Shown: positions 11,656-21,039 of the stretch, piece after piece
How the letters are laid out: each line of letters begins with the position of its first letter
Position numbering within the stretch: the first letter of the stretch is position 1
NCBI GenBank assembly: GCA_024663395.1
Contig: JANFAH010000022.1
Coordinates: 992,001 to 1,056,000, forward strand
Length of the DNA: 64,000 nucleotides
Reading direction: 5' to 3'
Source of the DNA: Pisolithus tinctorius
Taxonomy: Eukaryota; Basidiomycota; Agaricomycetes; Boletales; Pisolithaceae
Translations under genes and position numbers: made by a program
The notes under the pieces: generated by a model
Told to the model about the DNA's origin: nothing
Seen by the model: the letters and a program-made list of their open reading frames with translations, nothing else
The model's database searches: none

Positions 11656-13341
11656 CTCCCCCTCAATTGGAACAAAGTCCAAGTGCAGATGTGAAATGTT
11701 TTGCCTTGATGCTTGGTAAAGGTTTTGTAAGGGTATCAGTGGCCATGTTGTCAGTAGGACAGTAGATAAGATGGATGGAATGGTTTTCCACAGTGAAAGT
11801 GGTATTGTATGTTGGTGTGTTTTGTGTGGGCATGGTAGCTGCCATCTTTGGTGAGTGTGATGGTGGATTGACTGTCAGATTATAGTGGAATAGGGTGTTT
11901 GAGTTTGCAGAAAACTTTGCTGATGAGTCATCAAAGCCATAGGCCCTCTTTGGCTGCATGGGTTTCTGTGACATACTCTGCTTCTGCAGTCAAGAGTGTG
12001 ATGAGTTCTTGTTTCTGTGAAGCCCAACTGATAGCTCCACCATCTAGTAGGTATGCATGTCCACTTATAGTGCATTGATGCTCCTGCAAAGCTCCATCTG
12101 CATCAGTATAGCCCTTGAGGCCTCATTCTGTATTTCCAAACATCAAAGTGAGCACTTTTGTGCCTGGGATATACCTGTATATTCATTTTACAGCTTCCCA
12201 GTGAGTCATGTTGGGTGCATTATTGAACTGTGCAACTGTGGAGACAGCAAGATGCATAAGGGAGCTGACAGCAGCATGGTAGGGTACATTTTTCATGTGT
12301 GCAGCTTCTTTGGCTGACTGCAGAATTTCCCTGCAAGAGAGTTTTATGCTGGGGTTTGTTGGAATTGTGGCTGGCTTGCAGTCAGTGAGGTTGTATTTTG
12401 TTAGGATGGCCTCAATGTAGGACTGCTGTGACAATGATATGGTGTGGGCTTCTCTATTCCTTGTCACCTTCATTCTGAGTAGCCACCTGATGGGCCCTAG
12501 GTTGGAGGTTTTGAAACAAGTGCTGATCTCTTCTTTGAATGAGCAGATTGATGATGGGGAGCTGCCTGTTATAGTAGTCATTGACATGGCTGGCAAGAAT
12601 GAGGATTTCTGATCCAATGTGACCATAGAATTCTCCCCAGTCTGCATGTGCTCTAGTGAGTCCAAGATCTGCAAGGGTGCTACACAGCTTCTGATACCAC
12701 TGAAGTGTGCCTTGTTTTGAGCCATATAGTGTGATGTTTGGCTTCCCAACTGGATGGGAAAAATTCTGCCCTATAGAATAGCCCTCAGGGAACTCCATGT
12801 AGATATCTTCACCATCTCCAAGTTGGCCATTGAGGAATGCTGAGTGGAAATCAAAGATGTCAATTTCCCAGTCATTGTCTGCAGCAATTGCAAGTATAGT
12901 GTGAAGTGATGCAAGTCTTGCAATGGGAGCATAGGTTTCATTGTAGTAGAACCCTGTATCTGAGAGTAGCCCTTGGAAACTAGGCAGGTCTTGTGCTTCT
13001 TGATTTCTCTGGTAGCATTGCATTTGATCTTAAAGACCCATTTGCATCCTACAATGTTTGCACCTGTTTGGCACTTGACAACATCCCAGGTATGTGCTTC
13101 CTCTATGCTTTTTAATTATGCATTTATGGCATTTTGCTTCATACACTGTAGATGGGTCCAGCCATCCCTGCCACCATAGTGTACATGATGTTAGTGTCAT
13201 CTTCATTGGTAGCTAGTTCTTCATCAAAGATGAAGGTAGCATTCTCTCAGGATTTCAGGCTGTTAGGGTTGCTATTGCTCTCTGAGTTCTTTCACAAAGT
13301 CAAGAGGGATGCATCCATCGTGAGTTTCTTTGCTTGCATGT
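11656..13341 (-). pseudogene. Ty1/copia pol, reverse transcriptase and RNase H part
   Basis: On the minus strand, RT motifs run from about 13030 downwards: a region like REIKKHK, then YNETYAPIARLASLHTILAI, DIFDFHSAFLNGQL (first catalytic Asp) and YGSKQGTLQWYQKL. The usual copia YVDD box is degraded near 12590 (reads HVNDY). RNase H follows near 12060-11950 with GGAISWASQKQELITLLTAE and EYVTETHAAKEGLWL. Several frame breaks and stops are present. This is the 3' half of a copia element whose other half continues at 21040, after the young Ty3 insertion. Confidence 0.85.
13337..13341. repeat. Target-site duplication CATGT, left copy
   Basis: CATGT directly precedes the first LTR base and recurs at 21035-21039 directly after the other LTR. 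The exact 5-bp match proves a single insertion event of the element in between. Confidence 0.95.
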
Positions 13342-13915
13342 TGTTAAGTCCGGGTCTTTACCGGTCCAAGGCCGGTCCGGAGTCCGGTCGGAGGTCAGGG
13401 GATAGTACGAGGTATCAGGGGGTTTGGACTATTGGACTTAGCGACTGAAGACGCAGCGCTATTCCCTTGCGTGGGCCGTAGTCCGGTCGAGGAGCAGAAG
13501 ACAGATGAGCAGGGAGACCGGGTTAAGACGGGAACTAAGTTGATTTCAGACTGAGGCTAAACAGAATATCCTACGGCTTAAATACTAGAAGTAACCTAAG
13601 TGTAACGTAGCACCGGAGACCGGTCTGCGCCGGTACAGCGATGATTGGTAAGTAGTGTTACAAAGAATCTTATCAAGCAAAGAGTATGAACAAGGGATTA
13701 CCGGGAACCGGGGCAGGACATGTGGCTGGGCCGGGTGTTACACCGGCCCGATACTAACTGAGGGGACAACTCGACTGGGCACTGCCTTGCAGTGCCTCGC
13801 GAGCTAACACGTTTCTGGGTCGAAGGATTAAGGCCGGGACCGGGGCAAGGGTTGGATGGGACCGGTCGAGACCGGCGTAGAGCCGGTCTAGGGTGGTCTA
13901 GACACGGTCATGACA
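13342..13915 (-). repeat. 3' LTR of the young Ty3 element
   Basis: 574 bp, TGTTAAGTCC...CATGACA on the plus strand, apparently identical to 20461-21034. In element orientation, a TATTTAAG string around 13574-13590 may serve as the TATA element and would place U3 upstream of it. Confidence 0.95.
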
Positions 13916-13930
13916 GTATCCCCCTCTTGG
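13916..13930 (-). other. Polypurine tract of the young Ty3 element
   Basis: Read on the minus strand, AAGAGGGGGATAC abuts the TGTCA start of the 3' LTR. A purine-rich run in this position primes plus-strand DNA synthesis in LTR retrotransposons. The second Ty3 element has a similar run (AGGAGGGGATAG) before its own 3' LTR. Confidence 0.85.
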
Positions 13931-14046
13931 AGCCAAGCCCACGAGGCTCCAATGAGGACAATGCTGAGATCGAAAATTTTGTGTCTGACCTTGAAAGCCG
14001 GTGGACTTAAGACCGGTCCACCTCGAGTTTGGTTCTTTACTTCGAC

Positions 14047-15112
14047 ATGTCTATTCGCCGGTCCAGAACACCCTACGACCAAGAACTCCTGCCCGACCTG
14101 ACCCGGGCGACGAGCGAAGAGCTGCGGGTGGGCAGCGACGATGACGACGAGGCCATCCGGGGGAAGCTGGCCGAGCGCAAGAGGCGCAAGGCGAGGGCGC
14201 AGGAGGAAGCCCGGCTGGCTGAAGAAGCCCGGTTGGAGGCTGAGAGACAGGAGCAAGCCCGGCTCGAAGAGGAGAGGGCGCGCGCAGAGGCAGAGGCGCA
14301 GAGGATAGAGGCTGCGCGCCAGGCTGAAGAAGCTAGAAAAGCGGAGGAGAGCCGGCGGGCGGATGCCCTAGTGGGTAGTTCGGCCGGGGCCGGTTCCAAC
14401 GTCGAGGTGATGAACCCTCGGTGGGTGTTATTGTGTCCATTACCGGTGTTCTCTGACCAACACCTCCACCAGCTGTCTTCGTTGCGCCCGGACCAACACG
14501 TCCTGCCTTCGCAACACCGACGGCAAGAAGAGGCGCCTGGCGTGCAACCGGTGCAACGAACTCAAGGAGCGCTGCCGGTGGCCGGTCGAAGGTGAGACCG
14601 GTACAGGTGTTGGGCCGGCTGGGGACAAGGGGAAGAGGAAAGCTGACGTGACCTCCCCTCGTGCTGGGGAGAAGAAAAAGAGATCGAGGCGCCCATCAGC
14701 CAAGGTACTCGAGGGCGCGGATGACGAGGAGGACGACGTGGGTGAGGGGCCCTCGACGAAGAAGACCGGTGCTGAGGCCGGGGCCGGTCCTGTCACCGGC
14801 GACCAGATGGAGCGCCTGATCAAGGCGGTGGAGCGCGTGGCTGACAACGTGGTCGGCCTAACGGTGGCCCAGAGGGAGGTCTCGAGGAACTTTTACCGGT
14901 TCGCCCGGTCCTACGAGACCTACGTCGAAGAACACTTCGAGTTCTTGGCGCCGGATGTGCCGTCTGACCGGGACACCACTGACGAGGAGGACCGGAACGC
15001 CGAGGGGCTCGACGAAGAGCTGGCTGAGCTGAGGGAGGAAGAAGAGGAGAGCCGGTCCCGGTCTGAGCCAGGTGATCAGGCCGGTGCCGGTTCCGCTGGG
15101 TCCCAAGTCTGA
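14047..15112 (+). CDS. Antisense retrotransposon gene with Zn2Cys6-like cluster
   Basis: It is encoded opposite to gag-pol, between pol and the 3' LTR. The model is exon 14047-14420, a 52-bp intron 14421-14472 (GTGGGT...CAG) and exon 14473-15112, giving about 337 residues. The N-terminal part is a charged coiled-coil-like stretch (about residues 35-110, Glu/Ala/Arg-rich). Just after the intron lies CLRCARTNTSC, then twelve residues, then CNRCNELKERC followed by RWP. The spacing is C-x2-C-x6-C-x12-C-x2-C-x6-C, which fits fungal Zn2Cys6 binuclear clusters. A basic stretch (KKKRSRR) and an acidic C-terminal tail follow. The decayed sister copy keeps the same cysteine spacing and the same intron position (63258-64000). 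Its stop lies 188 bp from the pol stop, so the two genes converge. The function is unknown. A DNA-binding or packaging role is inference from the cluster alone. Confidence 0.75.
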
Positions 15113-15299
15113 GGTCGCGCGCGTAGTGTACCGTTTTTCTGTTCTTGTACGTGTATAGTTGCGAATGCCAATGCCCGGTTCCGGTTCTAAAGTATGAAAG
15201 AAAGCAAATAAGGGGAAAAGTAAAGGAAATCAAGACATAGTAACTACGAGATAGGAGAAACAGATAAAGAGGGAAAGAAAACTTGAGACCGGTTCTGGG

Positions 15300-18200
15300 C
15301 TATTTCTTGAAAGGACCGGGTTTGTCTGGGTACCGGTCATGATATTCTTGGACGAGTTCTGACGCGTTGTCCAGCTCTGTTGCTAATACCCAGGTAGTCT
15401 CTTCGTCAGTTCCTTCGTAACCGGTCCACCGGACCAGGTACTGCAACCAACACTTTCTGCGCCGGTCGACCTTCGAATCGAGTATCTCTGCTACTTCGAA
15501 TTCTAAGTCGCCGTCGACATCTACTGGTGGGGGTGGAGGTTGAGACCGGTTGGGTATGGTATTTGGGATGGCCGGTTCAAGCTGGGATACGTGGAAGACC
15601 GGGTGTACAGCGCGCATAGAGTCTGGTAGACGCAGGGTGAATGAGTGAGAGCCGGCCTGGGCTATTATGGGGTAGGGCCCAAGGTTCTTCTCACTTAGTT
15701 TCTTGGAGGGCCGGGTCGACCGGAAGTACTTGGCTTTTACATAGACATTGTCGCCCACTTTGAAGTCCGGGGCCGGCATGCGCTTAGCATCTGCCGGTCC
15801 TTGGTAGCGTTGCTGGGCGAGAGCCATTTCTTCACGTAGGTACTGGTGCAGTGAATCTAAGTCGACTGCATAATCACGAGCCCGGTTGGATGTGAGGTCG
15901 CGCTCAGGGAAGACCGAGATATTAGGGTGGTAGCCCTTATTAGCGAAGAAGGGTGATACCCCGGTCGTAGCGCTGGGTGCATTGTTGTAAGCAAACTCAG
16001 CTAGCGGTAGTAACTCGGCCCAGTTATCCTGTTGGTAGTTACAGTAGACCCGGAGATATTGTTCGAGGGTCTGGTTGGTGCGCTCTGTCTGACCATCCCC
16101 CTCTGGGTGATACCCGGAGGTGAAGTGTAGACGCATGTCTAGAGCTTTACCTAGAGACCGGAAGAAGTGGGATACGAACTCTGATCCCCGGTCTGAGGTT
16201 ACATGGGCCGGTACACCGTGCTTAGAGAATACGTGCATGAGGAAGAGTTTGGCGAGCTCCGGGGCTGTGATGGTGTCGTGAGTAGGTATGAAGATGGCTT
16301 GCTTTGAGAGCCGGTCGACCACGACGAGGATGGCGGTGAAGCCGGTTGAGGCCGGGAGTTGCTCTATGAAATCCATCGAGATGGAATTCCACGGCTTCTC
16401 TGGCACTGGGAGTTGTTTGAGTAGGCCATAAGGCCGGTGGCGAGGTACCTTGGCCCGGGCACAGGTAGTACAAGACCGGACATAGTCCTTGACAAATGTC
16501 CTTAGGCCGGGCCAGGTGTATTCGCGCCGAACGAGCTCTAAGGTTCTGTTCTGGCCGAAGTGGCCGGATAAAGGGTGATCATGTTTAAACCTCAAGACAC
16601 GAAGGCGAAGGTCGTTCGAGTCCGGTACATAGATTCTCCCATCTAGGCGGAGGAAGCCGGTGTCATCAACTGACCACCGGGAATCTGATGTGTCTGAGAA
16701 CCGGACTTGGGCGACCAGGTCTGAGGGTAGGGCTGAGAGAATATCATTATGTAGCTTCTCCACGTCCATCAGTGCAACAGCACGTAGGACCGGGTATTCA
16801 AGGTAGGTGGCGCGCAGGGAGGTGGCTAGCTGTTCCTGCGTGAAGACCGGTCTGAGATTCTGTGGGTTGACCCGGGCATAGTCGCTATCCCCCTCTTTGG
16901 GGTAGACGTCCCATCGTCTAGTTAGGGCGTCAGGCTTAGCACCGAGTTTACCGGGTCTGAACCGGATAACCATATTGAATTGGGACAAGAACTCAGACCA
17001 GCGCGCCTGGCGCCGGGTTAATACCTTTGAAGTGGAGAAGTACTCCAGGTTCTTGTGATCGGTGACAACGTCAACCGGTACTGCAGAGCCTTCTAAGTAA
17101 TGCCGCCATGTCCGGAATGCCTCGAAGATCGCGAGTAATTCCTTATCATGGGTGTCATAGTTTAGCTCCGGGGCTGTTAAGGTGCGAGAGTAGAATGCAA
17201 CCGGCCGGATTTGACCATCACCACCGGTGACGGACAGAATACCGGCTATGGCGTAGTCAGAAGCATCAGTCTCGACGGTAATAGGAGCTTCCGGGGAAAA
17301 GTGAGTTAGGACCGGGGCAGTAGTGAAGGCCTGCTTGAGTTTATTGAAAGACCGGCGGCACTCCTCAGAAAAGTTCCAGGGAGCACCTTTGCGTGTCAAC
17401 CGGGTTAGAGGTACCACTATGTCCGAGTAGTTAAAAATGAACCGGCGATAGAAATTGGCGAAACCCAGGAAGGACTGAATGTCCTTTACCTTCCGGGGTT
17501 CAGGCCAGTCGCAGATAGCTTTGACTTTCTCTGAAGACATGGTAAGGCCGGCCGGGGACAAGTGGTAACCCAAGTATTCCACAGAGTCGGAGTGGAATTC
17601 GCACTTCTCCGGTTTGGCATACAGGCCATGCAACCGGAGCCGGCGAAGAACCTCCCGGACGTGCTGCTTGTGCGATGACTCATCTCCGGAGTAGATTAAA
17701 ATGTCGTCGAGGTAGACGACGACGCAGACATCTAGCATATCTGCAAAGATTGAATTGACGAACCGCTGGAAGGCGGCCGGGGCATTGGTAAGACCGAAAG
17801 GCATCACCAACCACTCGTAAGACCCATAGCGCGTTCTGAAGGCAGTTTTCCATTCATCCCCGGGTGCAATCCGGACGAGGTGGTACGCGTGCCTTAAGTC
17901 GATCTTAGTGTAGATTTTGGCGCGGCTAGGGGAGTCGAGTAGGTCAGATATTAGTGGTAGGGGATACCGGTCTTTCTTGGTGAGTTTGTTAAGGCCCCGG
18001 AAGTCAACACATAACCGGAGTGAACCGTCCTTCTTCTTTACGAAGAGGACCGGTGCAGCGTAGGGGGAAGAGGTGGGCCGGATGAAACCGGTAGTCAGGT
18101 TTTCGTCGATGAAGGCCCGGAGAGCTTGCAGCTCGACCGGGGATAGTGAGTAGATGGTTCCTACGGGTGGTGTAGTACCCTCTTCCAATTCGATCTTAAG

Positions 18201-19034
18201 GTCGTACTCCCGATGTGGGGGGAGAGTAGAGGCCTTGGCTTTGCTAAAGACGTCAGCAAAGTCGTGGTAGTCCTTTGGTACACCGGCCAGGTCTGGTGGA
18301 GGACCGGTGGAAGTAGACCGGGCCAGGACCGGGTCCAATGGGCGTAGATGAAGTTGGAATTGGGTAGATCCCTCTAGTTTGCAAGCGCGTACATACGCAG
18401 CTGCATTGATCAGGGCGATAGGGGGAGCTTTCAGGGGGGTGCGAACCGGTGAGTCGACGGATGGTACAGATGGCACAGGGCCGGGGTTGGGTTGGTCAGG
18501 TAGACCGGGTTTGGGAAGACCGGTTAAGACCGGTGTGGCAGGGGGTGTCGACGGGGTTGGCATTCCTCCTGTAGATGTCCGGAAAGTTAGACTGCTCAAT
18601 ACCCAATCAATCGACGGATTGTAGCGGGTGAGCCAGTCATGTCCAAGGACTATCTTACATTCAGAATCCAACGGGGCTAGAAACAGGGTTACCGGGGTGA
18701 CATCGCCGGTCGCAAATTGAACCGAAAGATCTACTGCTTGAGTGATGACGAAACTTGACGACCCATCAAAGAGCCGGAGTTGGATAGGGGACACGGGATA
18801 AGGGGCAAAGGAGTGTTGATTAACAAAGTCTTTATCTATGAAACTATGCGTGGAACCGGAGTCCACTAGTGTACGAAACCGGGGTAAATCATGACTGACA
18901 ATAGAAACATGAGGGGTTAACGAGTTTGGATTGGAAAGAGCGGATGCGTTGAGACGAGCCTCCGTGGGTGCACAGCCGGAGTCAACGCAGCTCTCAGTCT
19001 GTGCGGAGTCCTGAGAGCTGCTACCTATTTTTTT
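15300..19034 (-). CDS. pol: Ty3 pol: protease, reverse transcriptase, RNase H, integrase, chromodomain
   Basis: The frame is open from the frameshift site at 19028-19034 to the stop at 15300, about 1,240 codons. The domain order is aspartic protease (LVDSGSTHSFID, about 18870-18830), VLGHDWLTRYNPSIDW, RT with LPLISDLLDS and VVVYLDDILIYSG (about 17700), RNase H with ETDASDYAIAG (about 17260), integrase with a zinc-binding H-H-C-C region ending CTTCARAK (about 16450) and the catalytic core (MDFIEQLP, SDRGSEF, HPEGDGQTERTNQ), and a C-terminal chromodomain (FEVAEILDSKV...YLVRWTGY, about 15500-15400). All key residues expected of an active polyprotein are present and no stop or frameshift interrupts it. 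It lies in the -1 frame relative to gag. The chromodomain probably directs insertion to marked chromatin, as in chromoviruses generally. Confidence 0.95.
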   Translation of the reverse strand, partial: KKIGSSSQDSAQTESCVDSGCAPTEARLNASALSNPNSLTPHVSIVSHDLPRFRTLVDSGSTHSFIDKDFVNQHSFAPYPVSPIQLRLFDGSSSFVITQAVDLSVQFATGDVTPVTLFLAPLDSECKIVLGHDWLTRYNPSIDWVLSSLTFRTSTGGMPTPSTPPATPVLTGLPKPGLPDQPNPGPVPSVPSVDSPVRTPLKAPPIALINAAAYVRACKLEGSTQFQLHLRPLDPVLARSTSTGPPPDLAGVPKDYHDFADVFSKAKASTLPPHREYDLKIELEEGTTPPVGTIYSLSPVELQALRAFIDENLTTGFIRPTSSPYAAPVLFVKKKDGSLRLCVDFRGLNKLTKKDRYPLPLISDLLDSPSRAKIYTKIDLRHAYHLVRIAPGDEWKTAFRTRYGSYEWLVMPFGLTNAPAAFQRFVNSIFADMLDVCVVVYLDDILIYSGDESSHKQHVREVLRRLRLHGLYAKPEKCEFHSDSVEYLGYHLSPAGLTMSSEKVKAICDWPEPRKVKDIQSFLGFANFYRRFIFNYSDIVVPLTRLTRKGAPWNFSEECRRSFNKLKQAFTTAPVLTHFSPEAPITVETDASDYAIAGILSVTGGDGQIRPVAFYSRTLTAPELNYDTHDKELLAIFEAFRTWRHYLEGSAVPVDVVTDHKNLEYFSTSKVLTRRQARWSEFLSQFNMVIRFRPGKLGAKPDALTRRWDVYPKEGDSDYARVNPQNLRPVFTQEQLATSLRATYLEYPVLRAVALMDVEKLHNDILSALPSDLVAQVRFSDTSDSRWSVDDTGFLRLDGRIYVPDSNDLRLRVLRFKHDHPLSGHFGQNRTLELVRREYTWPGLRTFVKDYVRSCTTCARAKVPRHRPYGLLKQLPVPEKPWNSISMDFIEQLPASTGFTAILVVVDRLSKQAIFIPTHDTITAPELAKLFLMHVFSKHGVPAHVTSDRGSEFVSHFFRSLGKALDMRLHFTSGYHPEGDGQTERTNQTLEQYLRVYCNYQQDNWAELLPLAEFAYNNAPSATTGVSPFFANKGYHPNISVFPERDLTSNRARDYAVDLDSLHQYLREEMALAQQRYQGPADAKRMPAPDFKVGDNVYVKAKYFRSTRPSKKLSEKNLGPYPIIAQAGSHSFTLRLPDSMRAVHPVFHVSQLEPAIPNTIPNRSQPPPPPVDVDGDLEFEVAEILDSKVDRRRKCWLQYLVRWTGYEGTDEETTWVLATELDNASELVQEYHDRYPDKPGPFKK
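18987..19034 (-). promoter_or_regulatory. -1 ribosomal frameshift signal between gag and pol
   Basis: On the minus strand, gag ends GCA AAA AAA TAG. Seven consecutive A residues (19034-19028) form the slippery heptamer A AAA AAA directly before the stop. After a 6-nt spacer (TAGGTA), GCAGCTCTCAG (19021-19011) pairs perfectly with CTGAGAGCTGC (18997-18987) across a 13-nt loop. Pol opens in the -1 frame at this site. Heptamer, spacer and stem all match the established design of -1 frameshift elements. The diverged copy at 26814-26861 keeps the layout. Confidence 0.88.
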
Positions 19035-20407
19035 GCCTCGGGGGCAGAGCCCGAGGTTGAGGCCGGTGCTGCCTCAGAGGTGGCCGCAGCGCGAGCTTTG
19101 GCTTTCCCGGCTTTCTTGGGGCACTTATCTGCAAAATGTCCGGTGCCCCCACAGAACATGCAAAGGTTGTTGTCTCTACGGCGTTTGCGCTCCTCCGGTG
19201 TCAACTTGCCGTCCTTGCCCAGTTTGTTTGAGTCCGGCTTGGGTGTGTTAGAGCCGGTCTGACCGGTCGAGGCGGGCTTGGACTGAGTTTGGTTACCGGA
19301 GTTGCTATTTCCGGAGTTATTGCCGGTCTTGGATTTCTCTTGACCGGGCTTAGACTGATTGTTATGGCCGGGGTTGGGAGTAGACTTGTTACCAGAGGAC
19401 GACCCCTGGTGTTTACTAGACCGCTGAACCTCCTCTTTGCGTTCCCAGTAGCGCGCGTCAATCTCCTGCGCTAGGTGGCGAAGCTCGTGAAGGGTTCTTG
19501 GTTTGCCGACCCGGCAGACCTCATCTTTGATACGGTCGGGGAGACCGGTGTAAAAGAAGTGGCGCAGGGCGCCATCACCGTATCCCCGGACTTGTGAGGC
19601 AAGCCGGTTGAACTCGACCACATACTTATTGACCCGGTGATTATCTTTCATCTGGAGGTGGTCCAGCTGGCTTTCAGCGTCAGCTACCGGGTCGTGAGGT
19701 CCGAAAGTAGTTTGAAGTTCTATGACGAACTCCTTCCAAGAGTCCATCCAGTAGGGCCGGTCCTCCGGGTCTTCAGTCCCCAGTAGGTCCGGTTCGAACC
19801 ACTCGAGAGCCATCCCTTTCAGGAATGACTGCGCGAAAGTGACCTTGGCTTGATCACTTCGAAAGGCCCGGGGCCGGTCTCGGAAGTTGAGTTCGCACTG
19901 GATAAGGAATGCGCGCAGCTTCTTTGGGTCCGTCCCATCGAAGGTGTCCGGTTCGCGCAACTTGGTTCTGGAGGATGATTCAGAGCCGGTGCGAGCATTA
20001 CGTGCGAGGAGTTCTATGGCTTTGGCAAGATTATCGAGCACGGTTACACCAGGCTCGACATCATCCTCTGGGAGGGGTTCTTCATCGTCATTGTCCGGGT
20101 CATCTCCCGGCCCGTCGTCGCCAGGACCATCATCACCGGGGACATTATCACCGGGATTGAAGTCATCTGGTTCGTCCGGGTCCGGTTCATCATCCGGATC
20201 ATTAGTGGGTGCGAGAGGTCGGTTAGGGATGGGGGTAGTGGATCTACGGGCTGAGAAGCCCCTGAAGTTATTGACTTCACCGGGCGACCTTCTGGCTGTC
20301 CCTAAGGACACCAGGGCAGCGGCGCGGCGCAAGTCGACTGCTGAGGCGGAATCTGGGTTGTTGGTAGCACGTGCCCGTGCTGCTTGGGTTCTGGTTTGGG
20401 TAGGCAT
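19025..20407 (-). CDS. gag: Ty3 gag with CCHC zinc knuckle
   Basis: The predicted 460-residue protein starts at MPTQTRTQAAR. An acidic low-complexity region (many Asp-Pro and Gly-Asp repeats, about residues 70-110) precedes the capsid-like core (FDGTDPKKLRAFLIQCELNF and DHLQMKDNHRVNKYVVEF). A Gly/Asn/Ser-rich linker follows, then one zinc knuckle CMFCGGTGHFADKC near the C-terminus and a basic tail. The frame is fully open. It forms the particle that packages the element RNA. A GTG codon 12 residues upstream is less likely as the start, because the sister element also begins at an ATG near this point (25451). Confidence 0.92.
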   Translation of the reverse strand: MPTQTRTQAARARATNNPDSASAVDLRRAAALVSLGTARRSPGEVNNFRGFSARRSTTPIPNRPLAPTNDPDDEPDPDEPDDFNPGDNVPGDDGPGDDGPGDDPDNDDEEPLPEDDVEPGVTVLDNLAKAIELLARNARTGSESSSRTKLREPDTFDGTDPKKLRAFLIQCELNFRDRPRAFRSDQAKVTFAQSFLKGMALEWFEPDLLGTEDPEDRPYWMDSWKEFVIELQTTFGPHDPVADAESQLDHLQMKDNHRVNKYVVEFNRLASQVRGYGDGALRHFFYTGLPDRIKDEVCRVGKPRTLHELRHLAQEIDARYWERKEEVQRSSKHQGSSSGNKSTPNPGHNNQSKPGQEKSKTGNNSGNSNSGNQTQSKPASTGQTGSNTPKPDSNKLGKDGKLTPEERKRRRDNNLCMFCGGTGHFADKCPKKAGKAKARAAATSEAAPASTSGSAPEAKK

Positions 20408-20460
20408 GCCGAGGATTGAGCAGAAGGGTGTTGACCCACACAAGTGTGAGTCTGAAATAC

Positions 20461-21034
20461 TGTTAAGTCCGGGTCTTTACCGGTCCAAGGCCGGTCCGGA
20501 GTCCGGTCGGAGGTCAGGGGATAGTACGAGGTATCAGGGGGTTTGGACTATTGGACTTAGCGACTGAAGACGCAGCGCTATTCCCTTGCGTGGGCCGTAG
20601 TCCGGTCGAGGAGCAGAAGACAGATGAGCAGGGAGACCGGGTTAAGACGGGAACTAAGTTGATTTCAGACTGAGGCTAAACAGAATATCCTACGGCTTAA
20701 ATACTAGAAGTAACCTAAGTGTAACGTAGCACCGGAGACCGGTCTGCGCCGGTACAGCGATGATTGGTAAGTAGTGTTACAAAGAATCTTATCAAGCAAA
20801 GAGTATGAACAAGGGATTACCGGGAACCGGGGCAGGACATGTGGCTGGGCCGGGTGTTACACCGGCCCGATACTAACTGAGGGGACAACTCGACTGGGCA
20901 CTGCCTTGCAGTGCCTCGCGAGCTAACACGTTTCTGGGTCGAAGGATTAAGGCCGGGACCGGGGCAAGGGTTGGATGGGACCGGTCGAGACCGGCGTAGA
21001 GCCGGTCTAGGGTGGTCTAGACACGGTCATGACA
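20461..21034 (-). repeat. 5' LTR of the young Ty3 element
   Basis: 574 bp with the same sequence as the LTR at 13342-13915 as far as I can read. It is followed by CATGT (21035-21039), the second half of the target duplication. Transcription would start here and run towards lower coordinates. Confidence 0.95.
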
Positions 21035-21039
21035 CATGT

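Larger units (their letters stand above)
13342..21034 (-). mobile_element. Full-length Ty3-type (chromovirus) LTR retrotransposon, young
   Basis: The 7,693-bp element has 574-bp LTRs, TG...CA ends, a 5-bp CATGT duplication, open gag (19025-20407) and pol (15300-19034) on the minus strand, and an extra plus-strand gene (14047-15112) between pol and the 3' LTR. It lies inside the copia pol gene. Its CpG content is high, with CCGGT-like strings everywhere, in sharp contrast to the flanks. I read no difference between the two LTRs, which means a very recent insertion. A CpG-depleted relative spans 24889 to beyond 64000. No tRNA-complementary TGG start was recognised next to the 5' LTR, so the primer-binding mode is unknown. 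Confidence 0.95.

Noticed and set aside
14073..14399. Ser/Ala-rich open frame on the minus strand
   Set aside because: Shadow of the Glu/Ala/Arg-rich coiled-coil stretch of the plus-strand antisense gene.
20440..20460. tRNA primer-binding site next to the young 5' LTR
   Set aside because: The sequence after the LTR (GTATTTCAGACTC on the minus strand) has no TGG start; self-priming is possible but not shown.
19887..20567. Open frame of 226 codons on the plus strand
   Set aside because: Antisense to the acidic repeat region of the young gag and running into the LTR; Ser/Gly-rich shadow.
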